NCBI GenBank assembly: GCA_015680685.1
Contig: MNCI01010504.1
Coordinates: forward strand, 595,941-659,940
Origin: Gnetum montanum
Lineage: Eukaryota > Streptophyta > Gnetopsida > Gnetales > Gnetaceae
Reading direction: 5' to 3'
Length of the DNA stretch: 64,000 bases
The position numbers were made by a program, and so were the translations under genes. Shown one piece after another: positions 1 through 9,813 of the stretch (position 1 is the first letter of the stretch; each line of letters starts with the position of its first letter). The notes beneath the pieces were generated by a model. The model saw only the letters and a program-made list of their open reading frames with translations. It had not been told where the DNA came from and did not search any database.

Positions 1-63
1 CCATACCTACCTGATATCATTGTAAGGAACTCGAGGACGAGTTTTCATTCAGTCATGGGGGTA
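1..63 (+). other. 3' end of internal region of LTR element H, with PPT
   Basis: This stretch resembles the sequence before the 3' LTRs of A, B and D: a CCCATAC-like start, then CTCGAGGACGAGTTTTCATT, then the purine-rich CATGGGGGTA (54-63) directly before TGATGA. The last part acts as the polypurine tract that primes plus-strand DNA synthesis. The rest of element H lies left of the window. Confidence 0.8.
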
Positions 64-87
64 TGATGAGACGCAGATTGCACAAGA

Positions 88-170
88 CGCGATATTGCGG
101 CTGTCGCGATATCGCACCCCCTGCGATATCGCGTACGCGATATCGAGGTCTGCCGCCATATCTATAAATA
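88..170 (+). promoter_or_regulatory. U3 promoter of H: GATATC palindromes plus TATA box
   Basis: Several GCGATATCGC-type palindromes lie upstream of TATAAATA (163-170). Positions 124-145 form a perfect 22-bp palindrome centred on GTAC, made of two CGATATCG units. The same motif in decayed form lies upstream of the TATA boxes of A and B. A promoter role is inferred from position. Confidence 0.65.
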
Positions 171-419
171 AAAGGTGGCACTTCCCTTATTTCCCAATCC
201 TAGCTAGAAGTAGCGAAGCTCTGGCAGTTTGAACACTCCAGAGTTAGATTAATTTCCCATGTGCCCACAGTAGGAGTCCTAGAGTGAACGGCTCTTTATT
301 CGAGCAACTTTGTAACCTGAACACAAGTTGTATACGGCAATAAAGACGAACTTGATTGGATAAACCTTGCAGTACATGGTTTTATTTTATTGTTATTTAT
401 TGCTTTCCTAGTGTGCACG

Positions 420-830
420 AGTACAACTTGATTACGAGCATCTACAGATGTGTACGGCTAATCAAGGAATCGACTGCTCGTCGCAATGCATGAGTACGAC
501 TTGACTACGAGCATTGTGACTGCTTGGTAACCCAGTAGCATATTCCAAGATCTACGCTTGGTAATCCCAGTAGTAGTCCAATGTGTACGACTAGTTAAGG
601 AATCAGCTACTCATCGCTAGGCTAGAACATATGATAAGTACGACTTGGCTACGAGCATCCACAGGTGTGTACGGCTAGCCAAGGAATCGGCTGCTTATCA
701 CACTTAGGCTAAATAGGTGCCTCAGTACGACCACTTCAAGCACTTACGTTACGTGTGGTGATCCCAATAACGATTAGCGTTTGGTAGCCATAGTTGCATA
801 GTTCAGGGTGTGTCCGGTAAGTGGGAACGA
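420..830 (+). other. U5 leader of H: repeated covarying paired arms
   Basis: Three imperfect units each have a left arm after AGTACRA and a right arm after GTGTACG. The pairs are CTTGATTA 427-434 with TAATCAAG 459-466, CTTGACTA 500-507 with TAGTTAAG 592-599 (one G-U pair), and CTTGGCTA 644-651 with TAGCCAAG 676-683. A fourth pair is CCACTT 731-736 with AAGTGG 819-824. In unit 1 the adjacent CGAGCA (435-440) can also pair with TGCTCG (475-480), which would cross the first stem. Because the arms differ between units yet stay complementary, a conserved RNA structure downstream of the poly(A) site is likely. Confidence 0.65.
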
Positions 831-1120
831 ATGCTGACGCTAGTTAATTTAGACTTAGGACATTAGTTAGAGTTAGTTAGTTTCTCAACCTTTTCCCTCA
901 TAGATTAGGAGATAAACTGAAAAATACCAAAAAAATCATATACCTTAGACTTGCTTAACCATACACCGTGACACATACAAGCAAGCCTGGGAAGACAACA
1001 AACGATTAACCCCAAGTGTTTCTTGTGGCGTTAAGGCATTTAGTCTGCGGAGTTCGACCGGATCGCGCATACACGCTCGTATTCGTATGGTTGAGTGTAG
1101 GGGTACGTTGCCACTCATCA

Positions 1121-1317
1121 CATGGAATGTTTGGGACCTTTCTAATAGGTCTTGAGTAAAGATTATCAAGAAGTATCTTTCAAACCAACATTTATCTCTA
1201 GATTTTCTTTTTCTATAAGAAATTAAGATTTCATCTCATGATATTAGTTTTTTTGGTAAATGCATTTTAAAAAATTGCATTGTTTTTTCTGCTACTCATG
1301 AGGTTAATAAAAAAGGT
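1121..1317 (+). pseudogene. LINE copy 1, ORF2 5' fragment (endonuclease start)
   Basis: This aligns with LINE copy 2 at about 52568-52750: both have CCTTTCTAATAGGTC, then a T-rich decayed stretch and GAGGTTAATAAA or GAAGTTAATAAA. It corresponds to the start of the endonuclease part of LINE ORF2. The LTR of H cuts it on the left and solo LTR G on the right; it resumes at 11349. No frame remains open. Confidence 0.65.
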
Positions 1318-1681
1318 TGATAAGCAGTGAGGTACCCCCTATGCTCAATCATATGAATCACAAGCGTTCATGCATGATCTAGTCGAATTCCATGGATGGA
1401 ACTAGTTGTGCATCTAAATTATTAAGCATTGATTGTAGTTCATTGTCTTCCCACTTGGACTAGTGGTAGCTTTGACACATATGGTTTAGTTCAAAATGAG
1501 GCATATGATTCTTGAAATTGTTTTGGCCTTATGCTACTCCTAATGATAATGGAGAAATCAATTACTTAATCTAATTAACAACATAAAGATGAAGTCTAAA
1601 CTAGCCTATGGATGATGATTGTCTGTTCCCAGCTTACTATACACATCTTGAACCCACATATCCACTATTGGGATTACCAAG
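1318..1681 (-). repeat. Solo LTR G (minus strand), 3'-terminal part
   Basis: Read on the minus strand this is the end of an Athila-like LTR finishing CTGCTTATCA. The target duplication AAGGT precedes it at 1313-1317, and the second copy is at 11344-11348 after the other part. Element A entered at the CCAAG of GGATTACCAAG (1671-1681), which on the minus strand is the conserved leader motif CTTGGTAATCC. There is no internal region between the LTR halves other than A, so this is a solo LTR left by recombination between two LTRs. Confidence 0.85.
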
Positions 1682-1707
1682 TAATGAATCATGATTTGTT
1701 ATTCTTC

Positions 1708-1815
1708 GATATTGGACCCACGATATCGAATCCACGATATCGGGTACGCGATATTGTGACCTAAATAACGATATCAGATACACGAGATCATGATTCTTGT
1801 GTGGGCCTATAAATA
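1708..1815 (+). promoter_or_regulatory. U3 promoter of A: GATATC cluster and TATA box
   Basis: Repeated CGATATCG and GATATT-type units occupy 1708-1775, ahead of TATAAATA (1808-1815). The arrangement matches H and B. The degenerate units differ by C-to-T and G-to-A changes, consistent with CpG loss from GCGATATCGC. Function is inferred from position. Confidence 0.6.
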
Positions 1816-2124
1816 CACATTTGGATGCATGAGAGGAGTCGTTAGGAGTTAGTTAGTTAGTGTTAGAGTAGAGTCTTTTTGTTATTTTTTAGTTCATCTC
1901 AACCCTTCTCCAGTGCATGCCCGCAGTGTGATGATTATAAGTTTATGGAACCTTTATTCGAGTGTGACGTACTTGGACATGCACATGACTAGTAATAAAG
2001 ATTGAGATTACTTCATCATTGTAGCATCCACTTAACTCTTAATTACTTTGATTGTTATTTACTACTTTCTTTAGTTAAATATTTACTTTCATGTCATTTA
2101 CATTTCATGCTATTAATGCGGAGT

Positions 2125-2260
2125 GAGTATGACTTAATCATGAGCATTTAAGTGTGACTACTTGGTATCCTAGTAGTGTACCTAGGACATGCGCTTGGTA
2201 ATCCTAGCAGTAGTACACGAGGTCCAAGATGTGTACGGATGATTAAGAATAGATGCTCAT
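2125..2260 (+). other. U5 leader structure of A (possible pseudoknot)
   Basis: CTTAATCA (2133-2140) is the exact reverse complement of TGATTAAG (2240-2247). The adjoining TGAGCAT (2141-2147) is the exact reverse complement of ATGCTCA (2253-2259). The two pairings cross, so a single RNA would form a pseudoknot. The loop holds two copies of the motif CTTGGTA-TCCTAG-AG. The first pair is kept in the 3' LTR (10257-10264 with 10363-10370). Confidence 0.6.
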
Positions 2261-2534
2261 CGCACTTGGGCTAGCTTAGATTCTCTTTTAGTTTAATCAA
2301 AGTTATCTTCCATCGCCTCTAGGAGTAGCACTAGTTAGGACCACATCATACACACCACTTTGGACTAAACCATACGTGATAAAGCAAATACTAGTCTAGG
2401 TGGGAAGAAAGTGAACTGCAATCAATGTGTAACTATCTAGATACCACAACTAGTCCATTTGTGGAATTTGACTGGATCATGTGTGAATGCTCATATTCGT
2501 ATGGTTGAGTGTAGGGGTACCTAGCCACTCATCA

Positions 2535-2552
2535 TTGGCACCATTACCAGGG
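2535..2552 (+). other. Primer binding site of A (tRNA-Asp type)
   Basis: TTGGCACCATTACCAGGG directly follows the LTR terminus. It matches the Athila-type tRNA-Asp primer site (core TGGCGCCGTTGCCGGGG) apart from transitions at CpG and related sites. Confidence 0.8.
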
Positions 2553-2668
2553 ACGGTGCTAGTTATCTAGATTAGTTATATCATACAAGATCACTGTAAC
2601 AGGGTATTAACAATATATCTTTCAGGCAAAGAAATTAAATTTAGTTAAGTCACACACAATTCACAACT

Positions 2669-4870
2669 ATGTCTCTTTCACAAGACAATGATATCGCAAC
2701 ATCTAGCGAGGCAATTCATTGGAGAACTAACAAAGAAGTTTGGAGTACTCAATCTTATGTAGGAGTTTCATATGTTCATGAACACCCCAATGATACTCAA
2801 GGACTTTTTTCATCCAACTCAGACACCTCTAGTAAAGATTGAACATCCCCAAGAATGGATGACTATTCCTTAAGGGGTCAACGTAGAAATAAAAATCAAA
2901 CCCACAGGCAAAGTTAGCAATGCCAACATGAACAAAGAAAACATCATCCTGACTCACAAACTTATAACCTACTTAGTGATGATGAACACCTACTAGCCAC
3001 TAAGAGCCTAATGCATATACAAGAGGTTGTTCAAATATCCTGCAACCATCGTAACGAAAGCCATCTACCCAGGCTTGATTTAAACAACTTTCCCAAGTTT
3101 TTAGAAGGCTATGATTTAGATCCACAACATCATTTACAAGCCTTCTATCATGCCTGTGCATGGAATAATATTGATAATGGGTGGCAAAGACTTAAGCTCT
3201 TTCCTATGACACTTGTTGGCCAAGCAAAAGTATGGTATAAGTCTTTAAAGCCAAAATCAATTCATCGTTGGTTGACAATGGTAAACCTCTTCAATGAAAG
3301 ATATTAAACCTATGCAAGAGTGTTAGCCTTGAGGAAACAAATCCAAGAATGGAAACAAGCACAACATGAACCCTTGGACATGGCCTTAGAAAGATATTAT
3401 GCATTGTTAAACAATTGCCAAGGCCATGGGTTCTTCGAGGAAAGGCTAATGTATCACATCATAGATAGGCTCCGTAATGAAATAAGGGAGACCTTAGGGA
3501 TGTATGCCCCAGGTCAACTATACAAGCTACGGACCCATCAATTCCAAGAGCTTATTAAGAAGGTAGCAAAAGAAGAAGGAGAAATGGCTAAATGGGAGAA
3601 TGTTGAAAGCTCTCAATGGGACCAAAATCTCGAATTAGCAAAGGTTAATGATCATGAAAAGGAGAAATCAACTTACCTCAGGGAGGTGGAATCATCTTTG
3701 TCAATACTACAATCACTAGATGAAATTGAGGCAAAGATCAATAAGATGATGAAATGGATACATGAAAAATGTAGAGAATATGCCAACACTATTAGAGGTA
3801 GAACCATGATGAACCAGGAAGCAAGACAAAACACCCTTAGACAATCAGAAAGAAGGGTTGAAGAAAATAAGAACTCAATTGCTAATCATACGTATCAATC
3901 TAACATTTTCCTGTACGATCACCCCAAGGGTCAATGCCCAATCTTGTCATATTTACATGAGCATTGGGGAAGAATGTTACATTCAAAGTTCGTACAAAAA
4001 TACTGTGTTCAATCATAGTGGAAAAAATTCTAGTCATGGGGGAGATCACCCTCAAACTGGTTACACCCTTCATATCATCCAAACCCAAGCGCTTATCAGG
4101 TTCAGCATCCTGTTTCCCCAACTGGGTCAACATCCTCTATCTCACCACATTGTTATCATTCTCCTAAATACTATCAATCTATATCCTCTCTAATAAATTC
4201 ATCCCCTCATGTATCTTACACTTCTCAATTTTAATATTCTCATCCTTCACCTCCTTCTACATCACCACCAATTGTACCCAAAGGGTTTGCACCATAACAT
4301 TGATCCACCAACATTACTCATGCTACTACTATCAACTGCAGTGGAAATCCTCCACAACATCGAAGGCATCCCTTCTTTAGGTACTACTGTAGAAAGGGAC
4401 AACACAGTTCTAAGACCACTGCATCCTCTAATTCAGCACAAGTTCAACACTATGGTGCATCTTTCTTCTTGAACCCAACGCCTCATGTTACCTTATTAGG
4501 GCCACCAAGCGATACTCCAACAACCATACGACCCAATGAATATAGCGACGTAGGGAGACATATCGATCCTTGCATACCATCTTACGATCATGGGTGCCAT
4601 AGTGGGTCAACTCCTCATCAATTAATCACATCTTATAACTTGCCCCACTATCTCAACATTAATCAAGTGTGTAAACCACAATTTGGGTACATTCCAATCA
4701 CCACATCAAAAGAAACCTAGTGGTTTGGATACGATCGGGTTCCAATATTTCCAATATGCATGGATCCCAACCTTCCATTTATTAATTCTAGCCATGCTCA
4801 ACTATTTAGCTATGGGGGTATCCTCCATTCTAACAACACAAAATTAATAAATGTTTTTCCTTTTCTTTAA
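2669..4870 (+). pseudogene. gag of element A (decayed)
   Basis: Gag would form the virus-like particle and bind the RNA. The reading starts at an ATG (MSLSQ-like) matching that of B at 19574. The clearest parts are 3011-3307 and 3320-4018, carrying FPMTLVGQAKVWY and then LGMYAPGQLYKLRTHQFQEL, as in Athila-type Gag. Around 3890-3990 lies a cysteine motif, eroded here, seen in B as CNVCLYDHPK. Downstream reading, including 4469-4720, continues Pro/His-rich to a stop near 4868. Stops and frameshifts break it several times, many explained by CAG to TAG. No protease follows. Confidence 0.8.
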
Positions 4871-6261
4871 TTTTACAATTTTTTGTTTACTAGTTTTTCA
4901 TTTTTCAAATTGTTGTTTCATCTTCTTATTTATTGTTTTATCTTTTTATGAGTAATCTCATCTATGAATAAAGCACTCATGTGACTCATTGGTTGAGGTG
5001 TTGTTCTATGCTATTAAGTTTTAGGTGACTAATTACTTGAACAGCGAGCTCACCACATCTACCCACCCATTCTATTAATAAGAGGTTCTACTTTGGGTAC
5101 AATGATATTCTTTCCATCATTAAAACTTAAAGTAATTTTGTGCTCATCTTGCCCAAAGTGAAGAAGGATGGACTAAGTAGGAATGGCCAGGGTGTGACAT
5201 CAAGGGGACTTGTGGATTCTCTTTGGTGACATCTGTAGAAGTTATCTTGTAGCCTAGTTGTACTAAGATCCTTGTAGATCTAATGAAATATGGGAGTAAG
5301 AGTAATAAAGGCACTCACTCAAGAAACCCAATGCTATTCTAGGGGATCCCACTAGAAAGACATGCACCCATGCTTGAAGGTAGGTAGCTTCTCTGGATTA
5401 AGCATTCAAAAAAAAAAAAGAATAAGAAGAAGAAAAAAAAGGAGAGAAGAGTGTGCCAAAGCAGCCACACAAAAAGAAAAAGAAAATATTAAGATAAAAG
5501 TACCGCAAAGCAATTCTGAATCACTCCTTCCTTGAATGAAATGCCAAGTGATCGTACACCTTGTTGTCATAGTACTCTTATGGTTGTCCATCATGAGATG
5601 AAACAATGCAATGTCATTGATCAGAGGAATGGACTTGGTCTTGATTTTGGAGTGATAGGCTAATGACACATTAATCATGCCCTACACTCAAGATTCATTG
5701 TGCCCTGAGTTAGTTACCTCATGTCCCAATCTCTATAATCCCTTCTATAATTCATCCCATCTTGTTGTTCATGTATTTGTGACCCGTGTCTTGTGTAGCA
5801 TTGAATTCATACCTCATTATGGTGGTATCTACATGTGTGCATTTTGTGGAATTGGTATGGATTACATTTCACCCCTTTAGTGCCTACAGACATCTTTAGG
5901 AGGGGTTACATAGGGGCATTATAGGTAGGAACCTGCTTTGGGGAGGACCCACTTGCATAACCCTTGTAATTTACACTCATTACACATTGCCATCACATCA
6001 TTTTACACCCTCTAAGTATTGTATTGCCAATGTTATTCTTTCCCTTATCATCCCTCTAATTCAAACATTCCTATGCACCAAAACATGTCCTTTCTCCTCA
6101 TCTTATTCACGAATTTTATTGCTAGATTCTACCCCATTATACTTTTGTGCCTTCTGATCTATTCAATGTTACCCTGAACCTCTCAAATTAACCTCAATCC
6201 TTCATTTTTTGGCCTTGGAATTTCAAAAATTCATCAATTTTACTAAGTACCCTATTTTCAA
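4871..6261 (+). other. Noncoding spacer of A between gag and internal promoter
   Basis: This T-rich, low-complexity stretch includes an A/G-rich tract near 5406-5490 and has no supported gene. It aligns with the same interval of B (about 21940-23340) in many blocks, including the conserved block at 5931-5960. It contains no pol. Confidence 0.6.
5931..5960 (+). other. Conserved noncoding block upstream of ORF2 (A copy)
   Basis: The core GGGAGGACCCACTTGCATA (5941-5959) follows a CCTGCTTTG context. It recurs at 23011-23040 (B), 44381-44414 (D) and on the minus strand at 59541-59580 (E), always between the upstream genes and the internal promoter. No reading frame explains it. Possible roles are splicing, RNA processing or packaging; I cannot tell which. 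Confidence 0.55.
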
Positions 6262-6357
6262 TAGGCTGTGATATTCGATACCTGATATTGGTTTAGACAC
6301 GATATTGGGGCCACGCTATCGGGTATGTGATATCATGTCGATAAAACCTATATATAT
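6262..6357 (+). promoter_or_regulatory. Internal promoter-like copy of the U3 motif in A
   Basis: A GATATT/GATATC cluster (about 6268-6334, including CGGGTATGTGATATC) is followed by TATATATAT at 6349-6357. The order and spacing copy the LTR U3 of the same element. It lies about 500 bases before the ORF2 start, so it may drive a separate ORF2 transcript. The homologous segment of B is at 23345-23436. Confidence 0.6.
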
Positions 6358-6859
6358 GGACCCCCATGCACATGTCAACATCATTTTCAATTATTCACAT
6401 GGGGGGAGTTGTTCAAATTTTCTTCCACGAATTTCTACTTGCAGACTTCTCAGTCAAACATCCCTAACTTACTCGCTAGTGCTCTAATTCCCATTTCGGT
6501 TAAACCTATCTAAACTTGGAGTGTTCAGATTAGTTGTGGGGGAAGGGTACACTCTCAATTGTGCATAATTTTTCCGAAATTCATCATCGCCCAAAGGATA
6601 TTATAAAGGGTAATTGACCATAAAAATGTTAAACATGTTGCCAAAATCAATTTTATCTCTTCACCCACACAAAGAGAATTTAATTTCAAAGCCACCTAAT
6701 CAAATTGGGTCCAATATCAAACTTTTAGGGGAAAATTTCATAAAATTTCCTAACTTTGAATCATACAAAATAAGAAACAAATTCATTAAAGGCAAGAAGT
6801 AAGGTATAAATCATATTTTGTAAACAACCTTACTAATGATTGGCCTCGTGTGATTGCAG
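6358..6859 (+). other. Putative ORF2 5' leader of A
   Basis: No gene is supported. The stretch contains a purine run GTTGTGGGGGAAGGGTAC near 6530-6550, kept in B near 23615. Apart from an AT-rich stretch I see no other structure. Confidence 0.45.
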
Positions 6860-9633
6860 ATGACCCCTAAATGTGGACAACAAGGAGGATCCTCCCAAGG
6901 TGTGTCCAAATGACCTAGGAGAGGCAGAGCCTAGGCATCTCTTGAGCAGCATGTTGAGTAGGAGGCATAAACATTTAGCATCCATCAAGAGCCTCCTACT
7001 ACTGTGCAATCGGAATAAGCAGAAGGAGGAGCCACTGGAGCACCTGAATAAGGACAACATCTCACGTTGTCCCGAGACTATGTTCAAGCAATCTACGAAA
7101 GGTTCACGTTAGTAGCTATGATCATGGAACTAAACTTTGGACCTTTCATTGAGTTCGCTCTTGAAGTAGTTAGGGACCAACTGAAAGGGTCCTCATTATG
7201 GCCCATCCTCTTTGAAATTGGTGCCTAGTACTTAGGAGAGACGTACCAATTTTGGCACAATAAAGAAGAAGGCACCATAGTTTATATTGGTGGTGTTTCT
7301 GTATATTTTTCTACCAAGGCCATTTTAGAAGTGTTGAATCTTCCAAATATAGGGCCAAAAGTTACTCACCTACCCACTCGCTTTGATGCTGATGCACAGA
7401 AAATTTGGTTGAAGAGCATGTACAGCAAGGAAGACAAGGCATATGGAGAGTTGACTCTGGAAGAAAGGATCTATTTCAAGATCGGCACTTATCACATCTT
7501 CCCCATTAAAGGATTGAACAGAATCTCGATGTATGTGGCTAGAGGAAGTGCGATATTGATGGGCAAGGTTAATGCTAATCTCCCCCATTTGTATCTCACT
7601 GAGATTTTGAGGTAGTTTGAGGAACGCAAGATAGGGAAGTTCATATTGCACTTCCCCTATCTCATTAGGAAGCTATGCCAGTGTGCTAGAATTCTAGGGT
7701 ACACTAATGACATCCCTAGAAGAGCCCAAAATGCTTCATTCGCTGAATTGCTAAAGCCACTAGCCCTAAGAAAAAGTGCTAATGAGATCTTAGAGCTAGA
7801 ACAAGAATAGACGGTGGGACCCACCGCAACTCAAACTGCAAGGCCTAGCCAACTCCGAAGCACAAGGCGTAGTCAATAGCAAGAAGTAGGTCCCAACACA
7901 AGCTAGAGAGACCAACCACCACCACCGCTGCAAGATTATGGACCGTTGATGAGCCATCTCAAGGCCATTGCTAAGACAGTCAATTAGGGAAGTCGTGATG
8001 ATGCCAATATCTTCTGGGTTATTGATGATGTCGTATGATCCATGGTTTTCATAGATCACACATGGGGCAAAGTGTCCATTCAAATAGAAGGAGGGGAGAC
8101 ACATTGGTCACAACATATTATAGGAAACACTGCATCTTTCTAGGTGCAATTAGAAATTGGTAAAGGGGCCACAGTAGTGGTCATGTAGCACCAAGATGTA
8201 GTGGGAGCTACAGAAGTGATCACAGATCATATCAAAGAGTCCTTCAATGTTCCTATTATGCCACCGGTGGATTTCATAGGAGCACGTGATGCTCAAACAT
8301 TGGCCGGTCCCTTGATGACTCTTGTAGAGCATGAGGATGTTCTCGATTGGTTACTGCAAATAGGACAAGTAATGACATCCTTGTTTGACATCCTGCAAGA
8401 TGTCACAACAACTTAATCAGAGCTCATATCCACCAAGGGAAAGTTGGTTATGGCAGAGATCAAGGCCAAGCATGTAGAGGCAGAGTTCGAAAGACTCCAA
8501 GAGAGGCTTGTCACCTTGCAAGCTGCATAGCGAGATCCATCTCAATTCATCCTTGTGAACCCGCTAGATTCTTTTAGGGTATAGCAACTTAATAAATTAT
8601 TAGCAGATAATAAAAGAGTGGTAGAGGATAAGGAGAAGGTTGATTGGAATGCTTCCAAGGCACAAGCGTAGACATATGCACACGCCAAAGCACTCAAGGC
8701 CTTGCAAGAAGAGAATAAATAGCTTATTTTGAACAATCTTTAGTTGACCGTTATGGAGAAACAAAAGAATGTTCTTAAAATTTTTTTTAGCAATTACGAG
8801 AATAGTTAGTTAGGGTCAACCAAGATATGAATCGAACCCTCTCAATGGAGGAGGTATGTGCAATCCATCAGAAGACAACAATTGAAGTAAGCACGTGGCA
8901 AAACGAGGCCAAGCGACATGAAAAATTGAAGGAACACTTTAGAGATCAGGTGAAGATGTATAAGCAAGTTGTCAAAAAAGAAATCCATATGGTCAAGACC
9001 CACATTAACACCTTTAGTGCTTAACATGTTGATTGATGGGCCATATTGGACACATATGCATTCATCCACCAAGCAGAGCTGAAAAGTTAGGACCTACAAA
9101 TACAAGATCTTACGGAGTACATGGGATTGGAAAACCTGTGGTATGCCAATCTAGCCATGTTAATAGTAGGACACCCAAGAACAGAGCTGGAGAAGCAGGT
9201 AGCAACCACTTACGCCAAATATGAAATAGAATTTGCTGAGCATAAGAAAACGTTGCAGAAGTTGGAAGATGCAAATTTTGAGTTAGAGGTGGTCAAGGCT
9301 AGCTACCAAGGACAAAAATATGTCATGGAAGACTTGGTTTGATGGGTTACAGATTATCAAGAATACAAGGATAAAGCTAGAGCCTACGAGAAGGAATGAT
9401 GGCTATTTGTAGCCTGGCATGTCAAGGCAAATCAGATGTTCCCACAACTGCCATATCCATGGAAGGTGCCGACTCCATCAAACATTGGAGCATCAACATG
9501 GATAGCATAGGACCCATAAACTAAATAGGAAAAGCTCCAGGCACTCCTTCAGAGCTAAAAAATTCCAAAACTTGGAGCACAAGATAAGGGGATGTGACCC
9601 ATGGGGGAACCATTGCCACTAGGAACCACATAA
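6860..9633 (+). pseudogene. ORF2 of element A (putative plant transposon-type protein + coiled coil)
   Basis: The ATG at 6860 matches the ORF2 starts of B and D. The N-terminal part (about 7100-7700) contains NFGPF, QFWHNKEEGTIV and YFKIGTYHIF and resembles the 'putative plant transposon protein' domain often found in Athila-like elements. That family call comes from memory of the motif, not a search. From about 8150 to 9350 the reading is rich in Glu, Lys, Ala and Leu, as in long coiled coils. It ends near 9633 with a PLGTT-like tail, as B does. Many TAG codons in place of CAG and several frameshifts break it. Its role is unknown; env-position proteins of this kind have no proven function. 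Confidence 0.7.
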
Positions 9634-9813
9634 GTCATAATAATTTTTGTAATTTTGTGTCATGTTCCCATTTTGTTGTATTCAATTCTCCATTGTAGCA
9701 TGAATAAATTCCTAGTCAATTAATAATCCCATACTTATCCACTGTGCAATCAATTGGTCTTGTTCTCATTTTTTTTCAACTCGAGGACAAGTTTTCATTC
9801 AGTCATGGGGGTA
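9634..9813 (+). other. 3' untranslated region and PPT of A
   Basis: This contains the family-wide CCCATACTTATCCA block, then CTCGAGGACAAGTTTTCATT and the polypurine tract CATGGGGGTA at 9804-9813, immediately before the 3' LTR. Confidence 0.75.

Larger units (their letters stand above)
64..1120 (+). repeat. 3' LTR of Athila-like element H
   Basis: The LTR runs from TGATGAGACG after the PPT to CACTCATCA, the terminus shared by the other Athila-like LTRs here. A GATATC palindrome cluster lies at about 88-146, TATAAATA at 163-170 and a polyadenylation signal AATAAA at 339-344. A U5 leader with repeated paired arms runs from about 420 to 830. At 1057 bp it is longer than the LTRs of A and B, mainly because the leader unit is repeated. 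The 3' flank (CATGG, 1121-1125) is LINE sequence; the matching duplication lies outside the window. CpG is better preserved than in A, B or D, suggesting a younger insertion. Confidence 0.85.
1682..2534 (+). repeat. 5' LTR of element A
   Basis: The 853-bp LTR begins TAATGA, a mutated TGATGA, and ends CACTCATCA just before the PBS. CGATATCG palindromes lie at 1721-1728 and 1735-1742, TATAAATA at 1808-1815 and AATAAA at 1994-1999. The U5 leader arms are at 2133-2259. It aligns throughout with the 3' LTR at 9814-10669, with many transition differences. Confidence 0.9.

Noticed and set aside
64-75. Hammerhead ribozyme core suggested by TGATGAG at LTR starts
   Set aside because: The preceding base is A rather than C, and no CGAAAC with flanking helices was seen in the right position. 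TGATGA is the LTR terminus.
2535-2552. tRNA gene remnants at the primer sites
   Set aside because: Only the 12-18 bases complementary to a tRNA 3' end are present, directly after LTR termini; no cloverleaf follows.
5677-5880. Possible small host gene in the A spacer
   Set aside because: The frame is not conserved in the homologous spacer of B, and the interval aligns as noncoding blocks.
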